Positions 1 to 13,008 are shown, counted from the stretch's first letter. The stretch is 64,000 nt of DNA from Ptychodera flava (GCF_041260155.1 NC_091941.1:18547747-18611746), one strand, 5' to 3'. Notes: generated from the sequence alone by a model not told the origin. Made by a program: numbers and translations.

Positions 1-1971
1 TTTTCTCGGGAGTAAAATAAAAAATTCTGTTGATACACGATCCAGAAAAAAATTAAATATCAAAAGTCACAGTTATCGGGCATTTAAATGGACCCAATAG
101 AACTTTTGTTGGCATCAGACCGCAAAAAACACATCAATATTTTAACAATAAAATCCTACATTTTCGCCATGTGTGCTATCAATCCTCGGGTAAGCATAAC
201 GGTGCCAAACTAATTCCACTGACGATTTTTTACACGAGTGATAAATAACCTCTTCGAACTTTCAAATCAATAAATAATCTCGCGGACAGCTAAGCTCATA
301 AGTAATCACCGCGAGATTTATTGGTGAGCAATGATTACTCGATCTCAGTTCAATAATTCACATTCGATCTCTGGGCGAATTTTTTGTGCCATTTACTCGG
401 TATAGCAGGATTCACACACGACACCATATGGTACCACGAAGTCTGAATGCATTACACGATGTTACCTGACCGAACGCTTTAGTTACAAAACATATTGTGT
501 GTTCTAGTGATTGAAGACCGGGTTGGGCGGAACAAAAGAGCTGACGTCATAGCCAGCCCACGCTTTTCATCATTTGCTCGAAATATGCGTTGTGATGTTT
601 GTTTCTCTCTTTAATCCTGGCCGCTATACAATACATAAATCTCTATCTATTTGAACTTGAATCAGCTCAGGGCGTCTGGGTTAGACTTTCCTCTTTATTT
701 TTGAAACACTTGAACTCGATAAATCGATGCACATGCGGTGCAATTATCTTCTTATTGTCCGTTCTTTTAACGTAAAAGGGTAAATCAGGGATTGTTTACT
801 TTTCTGCGAATAGAAATGTTCCACTCCACATTTGGATCAAGTAACTGGAAAGTTCTAGCCGTCTGAACAAAAAGCTCTATTTACAGCTAAAGCAAAAAGG
901 CAAACTGCAAAAGGCTGAACTGAATGTGTGTGTTGCGTAAATTTATCCCTAGGAACCGCTGGGATAATGCTACCCTAAATCATCTTCCCAAAATTGGAAA
1001 TGTTATATTTCGCTAAGTAGTTGAGCAGCTTAAAGGCTCCTGTTTATAAACCGCCGTTTGTTCCGTATTTCTTCGAACGCCACCTTTCAAATTCACCAGA
1101 AACCAATTTTCAAGGCGTAAATTAAAGTTCCTGATTTAATGGCCCTGCTGTGGGCTCGTCAATCAGTGTGCAAACGTAAAAAAAACCCTGTGTACTATAT
1201 TACTGAACTAGAGTGTAAAATTGCACGAATGATTCAACCGACATATAGTGACCAATTTAGGGGCCCGTGGTTTCCTTCAAACTTAAACAAGGTATTTACA
1301 AAGTAAAATTTCTCGCCTCAATTTTCCCGTCATTCTCCCGGGAATTTGCGAACGATGCCTTGATTAAGGTAGAATGTGTACGAGACGGGTATTCTGACTC
1401 TAAAGCTTTTACAGAACTGTTTCTGTCTACCACCTATGAGGGCTCATTTTGAAGCTCATGAAGTAACTAGTTTTTTATTCACATGCTTAATATTTTTTTG
1501 AAAATCGAAAATTTAATTTTTAGACTTAACTCAGGGATAGCGCCACTTTTAATTTCAATCGTCGGTAGTAGATATTGGAAACTCTGTTTCTCTAGTACCC
1601 AACTTTATTTCGAAAGAGAATGGTTTAAAGTTCCCTCACGGAAAGTTTGAGCGAGTTTAAGTCTGTTAATGTCGAGGCGCGTCCTGCCTTGGACATTTTT
1701 TTGTATGGCATGCATGATATCCCCACCTAAATATTGCACACTTTTTAGGAGGTTACGTCCACATTAATATTTTTCCAAATTTCAGATTTTTTTCAGCAAT
1801 TTATGTTCAACTGATTCGCCCCCATCCCATTTTCTACCAACCCTCCAATGATCTAAGGGTCGACCCCCGAAGTTAGTAACTTTTTAACATAAAGATTAAT
1901 TAAAACGAGTGTTTTGAAATGCCAGTTCTGATTTCAGGCAGAGGACTGTGGAGGTATTTTACTCAGCTTAC
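1..1971. other. Intron or flank downstream of the tetraspanin exon, no exon seen
   Basis: This stretch should hold the start of intron 1 of the tetraspanin on the minus strand. I looked for the second peripherin-type exon (the Cys-Cys-Asn-Pro part of the large loop) on the minus strand and did not find it. The plus-strand frame at 1267-1452 has no recognisable motif. Confidence 0.5.
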
Positions 1972-2537
1972 TCCTTGACGTCTTGGTTTTGCAAGTTCAG
2001 GTACGCGTTGCTGATCCACTGAATATCAAACCAGTCGCGATAGTCGTTGTTTCCACAGCAACGAAAGTCCATCTGCAGCTCATCGATCTCCGTCTTGAAG
2101 GTGGTGTTGTCCTTGTACCGCTCCATGGCAGACCGGATTCCTCTGTGGAACGAGTGGTGCAGATGGCGCCGGTGGTCGAAACACATGCTGCCCCCGGCGA
2201 GAATCAAAATCGCCAGGACGAGGGTTACGCAGATGTAAGGCTGCAGGAAACCTTTAAATTTGTCCCTGGAGTGGGTCTGTCCGCTACTGTGGCAGATCTT
2301 GCCTCCTGCTAGAAAGAGAACGACGCTGAGGCAGCCGACGATGGCAAGCATCAGGGGCAGCACGTTGGAGTTGTAGTGCTCGATGAGGGCCATCTTCGAC
2401 TCTACACTGATTTTGAAGTAAATGCCCATTGCGGCGATGAAAACGCCACATCCCGCCGATATCCAGTTGAAAATCCACAAAACGGTTCCGAGTTTCCCTC
2501 TGTTAACCTCGCTGATTTCAATCGCTAGAAACGGCAT
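1972..2537 (-). CDS. PRPH2: Peripherin-2/ROM1-like tetraspanin, exon 1
   Basis: The first coding exon of a tetraspanin of the peripherin-2/ROM1 group, membrane proteins that in vertebrates shape photoreceptor disc rims. Starting at the ATG at 2537 it gives 188 residues. Three hydrophobic segments lie near residues 17-41, 58-78 and 97-119, and a large extracellular loop begins after them. The loop carries the CCG signature at residues 160-162, followed by a run (NNDYRDWFDIQWIS) almost identical to vertebrate peripherin-2, which identifies the subfamily. The frame meets a stop just inside, but a good donor (GA|GTAAGC) at 1971 ends the exon at 1972 in phase 2, at about the place where intron 1 falls in vertebrate PRPH2. 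The rest of the loop and the fourth membrane segment must lie in exons outside the window. A role in photoreception is known for vertebrates only and is not shown here. Confidence 0.88.
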
Positions 2538-3010
2538 ATTTTTCCAGCTTCGGAAGGGGAAAGTTCAGAAGCTCTTGCATCAAACTGCATGATTTGGGGA
2601 GGGACGGACGTTCGGCGCGATTGGTTTCTATTCGAACAACTTGATTCATGAGCGAAGTTCTCGAATTTAGAATTCCATTCTTCATCCACACTTCACTTTT
2701 ACTACGCACTGTGCGCGTCAAAATATGACAAGTGGACGCTTGCCCACCACTTTCGCATTCAAAAATATTTCATCGACATTTTCATATTCTTTGCCTACAT
2801 AACTAAACGCAAAACTTGCGAAACCAAGTTGATAAGCGCTTTGACTGGATATTTGCATCCACGGAAGTTGAAATCGAAGATCGCTTTTCAGTCGGATGCT
2901 ATCACGAAGACTTACCACTGATTATAATGGGTCGATAAACAAAAGTTTGCGTTGAGAAAGATGAGGAAACCAAGTCGGAGAGAAGATTCCACTTGAACTC
3001 GAGGAAGAAA
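2538..3010. promoter_or_regulatory. Possible divergent promoter interval
   Basis: About 470 bp separate the tetraspanin ATG on the minus strand from the candidate ATG at 3011 on the plus strand. A shared promoter is possible. I see no convincing TATA box, and the short frames here carry no motif. Confidence 0.2.
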
Positions 3011-3289
3011 ATGGGTAACGCTGCCTCGCTAAGCAAACAGGTTGTCAAGGTAACCGAGCCAGATGAAAGCGAGAGGAGACTACGGAGCGTCGGGAGGAAT
3101 CAAGGCGAATGTGACAACAATAAGTTCGGTGGCACCATAGAGGTAATCGTTCGAGACAAATCGGACTCACCGCCTTCCACGGCAAGGAATAACCCCAATT
3201 CATCGAGACATGGAGAAACCATAGTAACCACAATACGCGGGACGCAGAATGACGAGGAGGAGCGCAAAAACATGATTAAAATAGACTAA
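3011..3289 (+). CDS. Small ORF with N-myristoylation-type start
   Basis: A 92-residue frame from the ATG at 3011 (context AAAATGG, a good initiation site) to TAA at 3287. I do not recognise the protein. Its start, MGNAASLSKQ, fits the N-myristoylation pattern (Gly2, small residues, Ser6). The rest is polar and low in hydrophobic residues, with many Arg, Asn, Ser and Glu (ERRLRSVGR, DEEERKNMIKID), as expected for a disordered membrane-attached peptide or for the first exon of a longer protein. It is head-to-head with the tetraspanin exon. The minus strand is also open over part of this stretch, so a chance frame is not excluded. Confidence 0.4.
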   Translation: MGNAASLSKQVVKVTEPDESERRLRSVGRNQGECDNNKFGGTIEVIVRDKSDSPPSTARNNPNSSRHGETIVTTIRGTQNDEEERKNMIKID

Positions 3290-3645
3290 CTTTGCATCGG
3301 ACCCAATAGTCTTCCAGATTGAGAAAACCTTGGTATACCAAACAACTTAGAAATGAATAGACACTCTAACGTTCGAAATTCTCAACTAATCAGACGTTTT
3401 AAATTTTTTGAGTAATTTTGATGTTCGAGTATTAACATAAGACGACTCGATATGAGATCTCGAATTGTCTCGTATTTCGTATCGTAATAATAAGTTGTAC
3501 ACCTAGCAACGTTTATGATTGTACTTAATCACTTCATTTACCCATGTTATTTTGCACTTGAAGTAACTTATGTTATTATTATGTATAATGCTCTGCTTTA
3601 GCATCGAGCAGTATAATTTCCCACAAGGACATCTGCATACTTCGA

Positions 3646-3655
3646 TTATATATAT

Positions 3656-3742
<87 letters not shown>

Positions 3743-3749
3743 TATAATC

Positions 3750-3822
<73 letters not shown>
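3646..3822. repeat. (CA)n/(TA)n microsatellite
   Basis: A short CA run near 3655-3671 followed by about 150 bp of almost pure TA dinucleotides with a few interruptions. The long frames of alternating Ile and Tyr in both directions here are artefacts of the repeat. Confidence 0.97.
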
Positions 3823-3826
<4 letters not shown>

Positions 3827-5787
3827 GATCAGGTCAGATATTACATGTTCAGTGTTGTTTTTTCAAACTTTGTCTCTTCAAAATTTTGTGAGGATTGTTG
3901 AAGTGTCATTTCTAGGAACAATGGTCAAGATGATTCAATAATATCTTCAAGAACGTAAAACAGCGCGCAGGCGAACATAGTCTGTATTTACCTTTTAATG
4001 TGTCGCCTTTTAATGTTTCACAAGTCTTCGGAAACGTGGATTTTACAGCTATAGTCAGATAGAAAACGAAGAAACACCTTTGACTGATATCCTTCGAGAC
4101 TATCAAAACTTTTACGTCATATATTATACAACTACCAGTACAGCGAGCTGGTGCGTTCAAATATTGCCTTTCTGGACACACTAAGTGATATATGCCTGCT
4201 CAAATGTCAGGAGGCAGTGCATGCATCACATAATTTATGGGTTTTCTCTGTTTCAAAGGTAATCTAAAGTACGACGACGTTCTCTACAGTGGTATTTTTA
4301 TTTCGCCCACTCTAAACGTCGCGTTAAATGTGTTAAAGACACGGTTTTTATCATGACCCCCAGCCCAACGTTTTTATTAAAAAAGTTCTTTAATGTGCGA
4401 AATAAACTTTAAAACATCAGTTTTGTACAGGCCTCCCGCTTGTCGTCTTGATTTTGTTGTAAAATTCTCTTAAATTGAATGCGACTTTATCTAGTTCAAA
4501 GCGGGCACACGCGCTGCAATGGTTGCTCAGCACCAAGTGTAACCTGTTCCCTTACAGAAATTATTTGTGTTTGAACGTGTGTATGTTTAGTTTATCAGTT
4601 TTTAAATTATATTTATCCATATACTGACACGTTAAAAGGGGCCTATAAATGGGACTTGCCGTTTTGTTGTATGAACAGATAGTTAAATATATGACCTGTG
4701 AGGGCGCTCTCTATAATCAAGAATTCTCCCATGCATGGAAACCAGGACGTTATTCATGTTAGGCTGTGGTTCTTGCCAAAAATAGAGAGGTCAGTGAACA
4801 CAGTGAGGGGCATGAAATTTCAACAACTGAATTAAATGTAATTTTAATATTGATGAAGATGGGGTTCAGACTGTTCACATATTTTTAGTTATGTTTAATA
4901 GCACGGACTTGTGCACAGTTACAAGGAAAATTTATGATTGGTGATTTACAAAAATCTTTTCATTGCGGCACTATCAGTACTTTGCGGGTCATGAAAGCTG
5001 TGAAAAGGAGGTAGAACACAAAAGCAATATACAGTTCACGATGACATTCAGAGCTGTGCACGAATAAAGGGCGAGTCAGTTCAAGGGGCGATGACCTCAG
5101 TTCCTCTTTATAGAATGGTAGGGACGTGGGACATGAATACAGCTATACAGTCAGCACAATAAAATACAGCTAAAGGTATTACATTCTCTGCCCTTGCATG
5201 CACCAATACAAACATATCAATGACGTCTGAATTCTTTCTCAAGACATATTTTCCTGTTTCATAAAAAATTAACAAAAAGTGGGAGGTAGGAGAGGAAAGT
5301 TTTTTTTTTAGCAATGACCCATATGTATACGTGGGAATTGCACCTTAATGATGAAAATGTGCATTTTTTTATGTGGATAAGTTAAAATTTACGACTGACC
5401 CAAACCTGGTTCCGCATGAGGGTAAACTAGCCTTTGTCGCAAAAATAAAAACAGACACAAAAATACACCAGTTGCAGGTATTCACAAAGGATAACCTTAG
5501 GAGCAAAAAGTGTCGATCTCTTTCACAAAACATTTTTGAGGAAATCATACTGTTCTGAGTGGACAACATCCAAATTTCTTGATACTATTTTCACCATTTT
5601 TGTTCCATAAAGGAGACACATTTTTCAGACTTCCTAAATTGCAATTAATGCTGCCAGTATTCAGTATTGGCCTTGCTAACACAATGGACTGTGTACAATA
5701 TGCAATACTGTAGTTGATAATGAATTTCTAGTCCGGAGTAAACATCGGTTATCAACATCAACATCAGACACTACTAGGCATGTTCAG

Positions 5788-5893
5788 GCTGTACTGACAG
5801 GCTGCACACAGGGCATGTTGAAATTGACACGATGTGACATGCTGTACTGACAGGCTGCACACAGGGCATGTTGATATTGACACGATGTGAGGG
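5788..5893. repeat. 53-bp tandem duplication
   Basis: Two adjacent copies of a 53-bp unit beginning GCTGTACTGACAGG, at 5788-5840 and 5841-5893, nearly identical. Confidence 0.9.
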
Positions 5894-8200
5894 TAGAAGA
5901 ATATTTTGCGATCAGAACAAAAAATATAAGATATTTCATACAAAGTTACAGTAATGAAGCTGTGGACGATGTAAATTACACTCTTGTGAAGTGAAGCAGA
6001 GATGAAGAGCACGGTGATCTGTAGGTCAATGTGAGAAGAAAACTGACTTTCAAGTAGGGTGAAGAGTAGACCAGCTGAATCACATTGTCAAATGCCATTA
6101 ACTTACAGGGCTCATCGCAGGATTTCCATTACAGCAGTAACCCTAACCCTGAACTTCATCTCAGCCCCTCAAATTAATCCTTATCTAGTCATGAAATGGA
6201 CCAGATAAATTAGTAGCATTAGGCAACTGTTCAATCTTTCCCTCAAGGCCATGGGTTTTCTTTGACTCAGAAATACTTTACATATTATATGTTGCTACCT
6301 AGAGCTCAAAGTAATACTTAATTCTTGAAATGTCTCTATCAGTTGAGAATTCTCCAAAGTCAAGTACATTGGCTTGGAGAAACAAGTGCTTATTCTTTTT
6401 CAAAATGTTCTGCCGATTATGTAGTAAGTATTTCAGTTTCACTAAACACACCTGTCAACAATCATTCAAAAACTTCTTTATTCTGCAAGCACTTCTCCAC
6501 ATGGTGTCATGCACCGGAGAACAACATGCTCAATTTGCCAAAGGAAATCAAGTCCGAATTTAAAATGCATCTCACACTGTTTAATTAACACCGTTGCTGT
6601 CACGGAAGACAAAAGTACAAATAAGGTTTTCAGTACTGTAATTCTATATACCAGTTATTAATTTCATTCCTCCATTCATTCAAGATTCACAAAGCAAAAA
6701 GCAACATTTCCAGATCAAAGTTTCTTACATACACATAGAATTACATCAGGCATCTATGATAAAATATAATGTAAAATCATTAACGTTTTCATAATTATGA
6801 TATTAAAGCATTGAAACTTGAAAATCTGTCACCTCTTGTCATGGTTTTAGAAATTGTGACAATGCCAACTGAGGAATAAAGAACAATTTCTCAATTGGAT
6901 GTCTTCCTATACCTTAAGACCCCAAAAATCTTACCGTTTTAATAACTTAAAAATTACAGAAGTGTTTTTAAAAGGGCATGTACAAAGAATACAGCTTTGA
7001 CTTAAAAGCTTTTAGGATAACACCATCCAAACACATCCACAAACAACAAAATGTACAACAAAGGTCAAGCAGAGAAAGGAGGGAGTCGTGTCCTGTTACA
7101 AGAAATACATGAAGATAATGTAACAATATCTCTGAGTGTACTTCAAAATGCATATGTACATTCTTTAACAAAAAACTCAGTTTTTAAGATGAATCACTTC
7201 AGCTTTGCATAATACGATATCAATGATATCATCCATAGGAATACACCATTAAATCTGGATGGGGAAGGTCAGATTCTGATATCCCAATTTTTTCCTGCAT
7301 ATCCCTATTATTTGCAAATATTTCTAAATTTTAAATGGTGGGCATCCTCCCCTCCCCCCCCCACCAGAATTCAACTATTTCTTTGGTTGAAAGTCTTGTG
7401 TATATATACATGTTTTTTAATTGGAAGCAAGGCTGTAAAACATTCACTTCAGATTTTGTCCAATTATGACGGCCCCCCCTCCCACGATCTAATGGTCCAT
7501 CCCTTGATAAATAACAATTCTCTATACCTTTGATGCCACTGAAATTAAGTAGTAGCATTGATTCACAGTGATTGTAAGGCATCAGTAAATGATAAAAATC
7601 TTTCATATATATTAAATTTAAAAAAAAAAGAGAAAAATTTACTTTTGACTACAAACACACTCAAATGATACAAATTCTGAGATTTCATGAATTTTATACA
7701 AAATCAGATTCCAAGTCAAAAGGCATACTGCCGATAATTCTTCTGCAAATGTATAATGTACAATCACTTTAACAACTTTCAAAATTTTCAATTGGTGAGG
7801 TAACTGTAAAGGCATAATACTTCTACATATTCCACTTCAATGGGTTGAAAGTTTCACAGGATCTATCATCAACATTACATTGGTACAGCTTAGGTGCAAG
7901 GCATTACAGCAAAACGACAGGAGAGTGGGCCCACATTGAACACTTTTATGAGTCAACATAATCCTGAGGGGCCCGGTTACTTCACAACAACATAATCCTA
8001 TGGGGCCACATTACTTCATAAAGCACCATGAGAGCTCATATGAAAACCAAAATATTTTTGCAAGTGAGTTGGGCTCACACTGTTACATCATTTTTGTTGA
8101 AACATAATAGAACGCTAATTGTTATTTTCCTAACATTGGTTTTCACTGTATGGGTCTTTGACAGTGATCACATACATGTATGCATGCTTGTACGCACAGG

Positions 8201-8225
8201 CGTGCACACACACACACACACACAC
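8201..8225. repeat. (CA)n microsatellite
   Basis: A short CA dinucleotide run. Confidence 0.9.
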
Positions 8226-8357
8226 TGGTACTTGTCATTTTGTCAAAAGCATAAAACTAGGACAGTAATATGGGATGTCCTGTGTATATATCCTACTGAG
8301 TATTTCTAATACAACAAAAACACTTATACACTTGCTCCTCATCCTTGATCTCTTGCA

Positions 8358-8455
8358 AGATGAGCAAAAATGGAAACAATAGGTCTAGTGTAGCTACCGG
8401 TAGTCTAGATGAGCAGAAATGGAAACAATAAGTCTAGTGTAGCTACCAGTAGTCT
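8358..8455. repeat. 49-bp tandem duplication
   Basis: Two copies (8358-8406 and 8407-8455) of a unit beginning AGATGAGCA and ending GGTAGTCT or AGTAGTCT, with only a few differences. The pair is flanked by short inverted pieces (TGCTCCTCATCCTTG and GAGCAAGGATGAG). Confidence 0.88.
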
Positions 8456-8773
8456 AGATAAACCTGAGCAAGGATGAGAAACAAATACTTGTCTAATTTT
8501 GGCCTAATTAGTGAAACTGGTTTATGAAACTGTGACTGCCTACTTATATAAAAACAAATAACCAGGCTGGGGAGGGAGAAGAAGGATGAAGTTACTCATC
8601 TGTGCAAATATGTTTGTGGATGCTGCTAAAATATTTCTGATTTCAGCATACATGTACGTTGTTGAGAATGGTAACATAAGGTTTCTACGTATGATAAAGA
8701 ATCATTGAAAATTCATTACCAAGGACAGCCTAGCCATTCCTCTTACTAGTATGTTTCAACACCATTCTAATTA

Positions 8774-9310
8774 GGCCGTCGATAATAAAAGCTGACGCAC
8801 AAGAAACGTAATTCCTTCGTTTTACTTGAAACCCCCTCCCTACCCCCTCAAAACGAAAGTTCTTATGCAAAATTTATTTTGTATTATGATGCCGTTTCTG
8901 ACAAACTCACATGTGCCTCTCCGATCTGCACGCCCATGAAAAAATACCGGAAAAGCACATTACTTAATAAACCTCCTTTTTACGCGTTTCACTTTTTAAG
9001 ACAGAACATTTAATGTATTTCGCATGTAGGAAATATTTCATGTACATGTTTCACTTTGAAAAAAAATACAAATTTTTATTTCACATTTATGTCTTTTCGT
9101 CGTCTTTTCTGTCTCCTTCTTTTGTGATCATTCTGTTCTCGATGAACGCGAAGGTAGTTTTGCGTTCTCGCTGCAAAGTCACACTTCGAAAACAAGAGAT
9201 GAAAATCCTTATGCGATTTTGACACCCACAAAACGAAATGAGATTTAACCCCCTCCCCCCTAAACGAAAGAATTACGTTTGTCGTGCGTCAGCTTTTATT
9301 ATCGACGGCC
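8774..9310. mobile_element. MITE-like element with long terminal inverted repeats
   Basis: The two ends are inverted copies of about 50 bp beginning GGCCGTCGATAATAAAAG, with a second conserved stretch ACGTAATTC(C/T)TTCGTTT next to a C-rich tract. Total length is 537 bp with no transposase frame. Clear target-site duplications are not visible, so the superfamily is open. It is a non-autonomous DNA transposon by structure. Confidence 0.72.
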
Positions 9311-11109
9311 CCATAATGTATGGAAATTACTCACAATTGATGTACTGAAGAATGCATTCCTGGGTAATTGGGGAGGAGCTTCTCTGCTCTACTTTTTGAC
9401 TGTCCATGTTGAGACAAAACAACTCTGGTAAAGCATTGTAAAACTATTGAAATCATGTAGCCTGTCAGATTATGTAGACATTTGATGATACAGAAGACCA
9501 TATATCTACATGTATAATTAACAGAATAACATGAGCAGCCTTTCCCCTTAAAAAGTAATCGAAACAATACTCAATGTCAGCACCATTATCATCAACAAAA
9601 TATTTTGATTCCAATATTTCTCCCTAATATCCGCTACAATTTCGTCAATAGAAAACTCAAATATTACTCATCAAATTCAGAAATTATGAAAAACCTTAAA
9701 GTTGTAAGTAGCCGATCATGCAAAAATTATATCAAGCATGTAAATCAATGAAACCTGAAGTTCTTTATCTTTATAGAATACAATTTTATGCAAAATTTAC
9801 AAGTTAACCAATATATTGATGTTTTCATCATTTCTGAGTATCAATTCAATTGGAAGGTCCAGTACATTAGAACAATTATGGTAGGCTTATTGACTACTGT
9901 GCCTTTCTCACACTGGTGTGTGTAGAGGGACTGTGATTTGACTCATTAAACAACATGCAGGTGTGAGCAGCGTGGCATTTTGCTCCCGCTATCCACAAAA
10001 CGTCACAGTGCTCATAACCTTTGGATATACAGAACCATATATACTTAATTCTGTGTATATGTTACAGGTTATGTGTTTGTTAAATCACAGAAATAGAAAA
10101 TTCATTTTCAGTTTGAAAAAAAAATAAGCTTCCTAAATTTGTTTTAGTATCACCTTCAACAAGGTGCCACAGCTGTCAAACAACTGTATACCAACTGTAT
10201 AAAGTGTGAAATACCTATCTATTGTAACTCCATCATGGCCTTGGAAATGGAGGTAGGAGAGCCTTCCTGCCTCTGTCGTAGACAAGGATGACCATAACAT
10301 TTACCTGGACTTTGAGTATGCCATGAAGTTAAATTAACATGTCACTGACTTTCTGATGCAAGAACGTTATCCATACACATATTATGATTTACTTGTACCG
10401 TTGCAAGGCTAATGCACAGAAACTGCAAGACATTTTTAATTTGACTCAAACATTCAGAAATGTGTACAGTTATGGGAGGGAAACTGTTGGCATTATCAGA
10501 TGTACATTCTTACATAAGACTGAGTAAAATAACATAATTGATTGGATGTGATTTGGTCATTATTTCTTGCAATCCTTACTCCTACTTTTGAAGACTCAAT
10601 TTTCCCGAAAATGCCTAAAATCAGCTGCACCTGCTTCAGTATTGCAGATTTGCTTACACTAAGTTACAGTTTATGCTATTTGGTTATGAAACGAATACCA
10701 TTGTTGGACACAATGTTCAGGCTCCTCTTATTTCATGTACTTTCACTGACTTAGCACCTAAAGATTTATCACAGAAATGTGTTTGCTGCTTATGTCGCTT
10801 TGCCGATAAAATTTGGGGAAGAGTACAGTTTACAGTCTCAGACCTACAGTAGTTCTACATGCGTAGCAACTTGCAGAATGCTACTATGTGGGTCACTAAT
10901 GCAACTCAAAAGAGTTATCTCTTCATGTTTTGAAGATGGCAGGAGCACTATGGAAGAAGACTTCATGATACTTCCAAATATTACGAACACAACAACATTA
11001 GGTACCCAATAAATACACAATCCTCTTTGCACTGTCTAGTTTCATCACAACTCCCATAGGTACCAATTGACATCTGACATTTGAGAACATTACAACAAGC
11101 TTTCGCACA

Positions 11110-12168
11110 TTACACATCCCACTGTTGCACACGTTTGTCCTCGGGAATCAGTGTCCAATTGGGTGAATGTTTGTCACTTGCTAACCAATTAAAATCATCA
11201 ACGTCATCCCAGTTGTTTCTGTTCCTGTCTAAACCCGTCGTCTTGTAGTGTTCTTCGATGCCGTCGTAGCTCCAGTTGTAAGGTGCAAACTCAACCCCGG
11301 TGGTGTCTTCGATGATGGCCTTGCTGGTGACGTGGAGATAAAACTTCGTATTCTTTGTCGTGTGTACGCGGAGCTGCTGGCAGGACAGCACCAATGTAGA
11401 GTCCACGCAATTCGTTGCGAATACCGATCCAGGAACTGGTCCGCAGAAGACGCGACAGTCCTTCAGATCGCTGACGTGCACAGCGCTAGGGGCACCTGTT
11501 ATTTTCACTACGCAGCCGGTCAAACGAAACAGACCTACGTCCTTGTTGTTCGTCGTGTTTGCGTCCAAAGACACGGTCTCGTTCGTCTTGTCGGACACAC
11601 TGCACTCCATCTTAGCGGTGTCCGATATGACCTGTGCCATATCTGATACCTTCTTGCCGCCGTCGACTTCAGCAGCCTTTTTAGGCGCACCACTGTTCTT
11701 TTTCCGCGCTTTGAACGCGAACTTCTTCTTCGGTAGGAGTTCCTCTCTCTTTGTTGAAATCAAACTTTGCAGCTTTTCTACATTTTCTTGTGCTGTCTTG
11801 ATATCATAGGACGGCAAAAACATTGTAGAGTCATTTACAAACTTCTGTAAATTCTGAACAGCATGCGATATCTCGTCAAAATGATGATTCACCTTCGATT
11901 TGTCAACATCACCGTCATTCTCCATGAGATCCAGTTTCAGCTCGATCTTTAATTTTTCTTGCGCGAACATACTAGTAAAGTAATCGACCTTTTCATGCTT
12001 CAAAGAGGCATTCTCACGCTCAGTTCGTTTCCTCTCGATTTCCGCAAGTCTTTCTTCTTCCCTCTTCTGCAGTCGCCCTGTCATTTTCTCCCTCTTTTCG
12101 TCCATATTAGTGATGCATTGATCTCCACCGGCAAGTGCTGTACCTTCCGTTGCTCCGTGGGCTGCCAT
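11110..12168 (-). CDS. TBCC: Tubulin-folding cofactor C (TBCC)
   Basis: Tubulin-specific chaperone C acts in the final step of tubulin heterodimer assembly, where with cofactors D and E it triggers GTP hydrolysis by beta-tubulin; ARL2 is a further partner. The 352-residue intronless frame fits the family, which is also intronless in mammals. Residues about 25-150 are charged and helical, as in the N-terminal spectrin-like bundle. About 165-205 form a Lys/Ala/Ser-rich linker. From about 210 to the end lies the C-CAP/cofactor C beta-helix, with the arginine-finger motif QQLRVHTT (Arg267) and the C-terminal NWNxxDDFxWL-type block (NNWDDVDDFNWL). I chose the ATG at 12168 because its context (AAAATGG) is strong and MAAHG is a typical start. 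An in-frame ATG 15 codons upstream (12213) is possible. The gene stands alone, with no operon-like neighbours. Confidence 0.96.
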   Translation of the reverse strand: MAAHGATEGTALAGGDQCITNMDEKREKMTGRLQKREEERLAEIERKRTERENASLKHEKVDYFTSMFAQEKLKIELKLDLMENDGDVDKSKVNHHFDEISHAVQNLQKFVNDSTMFLPSYDIKTAQENVEKLQSLISTKREELLPKKKFAFKARKKNSGAPKKAAEVDGGKKVSDMAQVISDTAKMECSVSDKTNETVSLDANTTNNKDVGLFRLTGCVVKITGAPSAVHVSDLKDCRVFCGPVPGSVFATNCVDSTLVLSCQQLRVHTTKNTKFYLHVTSKAIIEDTTGVEFAPYNWSYDGIEEHYKTTGLDRNRNNWDDVDDFNWLASDKHSPNWTLIPEDKRVQQWDV

Positions 12169-12441
12169 TTTGATAAAATATGTGGTCACTGCGCGCGCGC
12201 ATTGGCTTTTCACCTATAGGTCACAATGGGTCACAGTTCACCGACACATGTGATTCAGATATTCACAGCGCCAAGGCATGCTGCAGGGTCGTGTCGTCTC
12301 TATTGATTGGGATAATTTATGATATAGTTATTTGACATGTTCTTCATGCTTCACATCAACAGGAGGAAGGAGATCAAGGATATACAACAGAGTATGACAA
12401 TAACATGATATAAGTGAGTTTTATGCGTTATATTTGTAATT

Positions 12442-12490
12442 TTCAGTAACAGACACTTCGTGTTCGTGTCGGCTACATGGACGATCTGCC
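12442..12490 (-). mobile_element. End fragment of the hAT-like MITE found at 16.4 kb
   Basis: Read on the minus strand, this piece begins GGCAGATCGTCCATG and matches the left end of the two MITEs at 16382 and 16655 for about 38 bp, then weakly to 12442. The rest of the element is missing. Confidence 0.8.
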
Positions 12491-12912
12491 AGCTAGTGGC
12501 TGTTTCCTTGATTCACAACTTTACTATTTACGTGGCACAAGACAAGGGCAGAATTTCTCCATGCACCAAATACCCATGATTCGGACACTTGTCGAGGGTT
12601 GACAAGGCCATCAAACGTTCGACTTTAAAATGACCCACCCACATTCGTTGATTCCGTTGTTTGGCTCATTCATGGAAGTACCTCCGCTCCGTGACCCCAC
12701 ATATACGTGGCCCATTCCGCGACTTTGATCCAAATGACCTCACCCTTGAACCGTCTCGAGGGACCGCGCCACGCCCCCTCCCGGGATACATCATCCCGGC
12801 TGGTCACCAAACGTACAGTGTACGCTGGTATAGTCTTGGTTCTGTAATTGTACATACCTAGAATAGAGGATTATTCATGCCGATGTAGTTTGATGAAAAT
12901 CTCATGTGGTAG

Positions 12913-13008
12913 AATAAAGAAACTGTCAATTGATTTACCTATTCTATCAATCATTTGATTAATAAAGAAACTGTCAATTGATTTACCTATTCTATCAATC
13001 ATTTGATT
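12913..13008. repeat. 48-bp perfect tandem duplication
   Basis: Two identical 48-bp copies beginning AATAAAGAAACTGTC, at 12913-12960 and 12961-13008. Identity over the full unit suggests a recent duplication or an assembly artefact. Confidence 0.93.

Larger units (their letters stand above)
3290..11109. other. Intergenic, no gene recognised
   Basis: AT-rich sequence with short frames on both strands, none with a recognisable motif or paired splice signals. It holds the simple repeats, tandem duplications and inverted-repeat element listed separately. Otherwise I see nothing in it. Confidence 0.5.

Noticed and set aside
3503-3941. Long frames of alternating Ile-Tyr on both strands
   Set aside because: They are translations of the TA microsatellite.
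11248-11809. Two plus-strand frames of 130-150 codons opposite TBCC
   Set aside because: Shadows of the well-supported TBCC coding strand.
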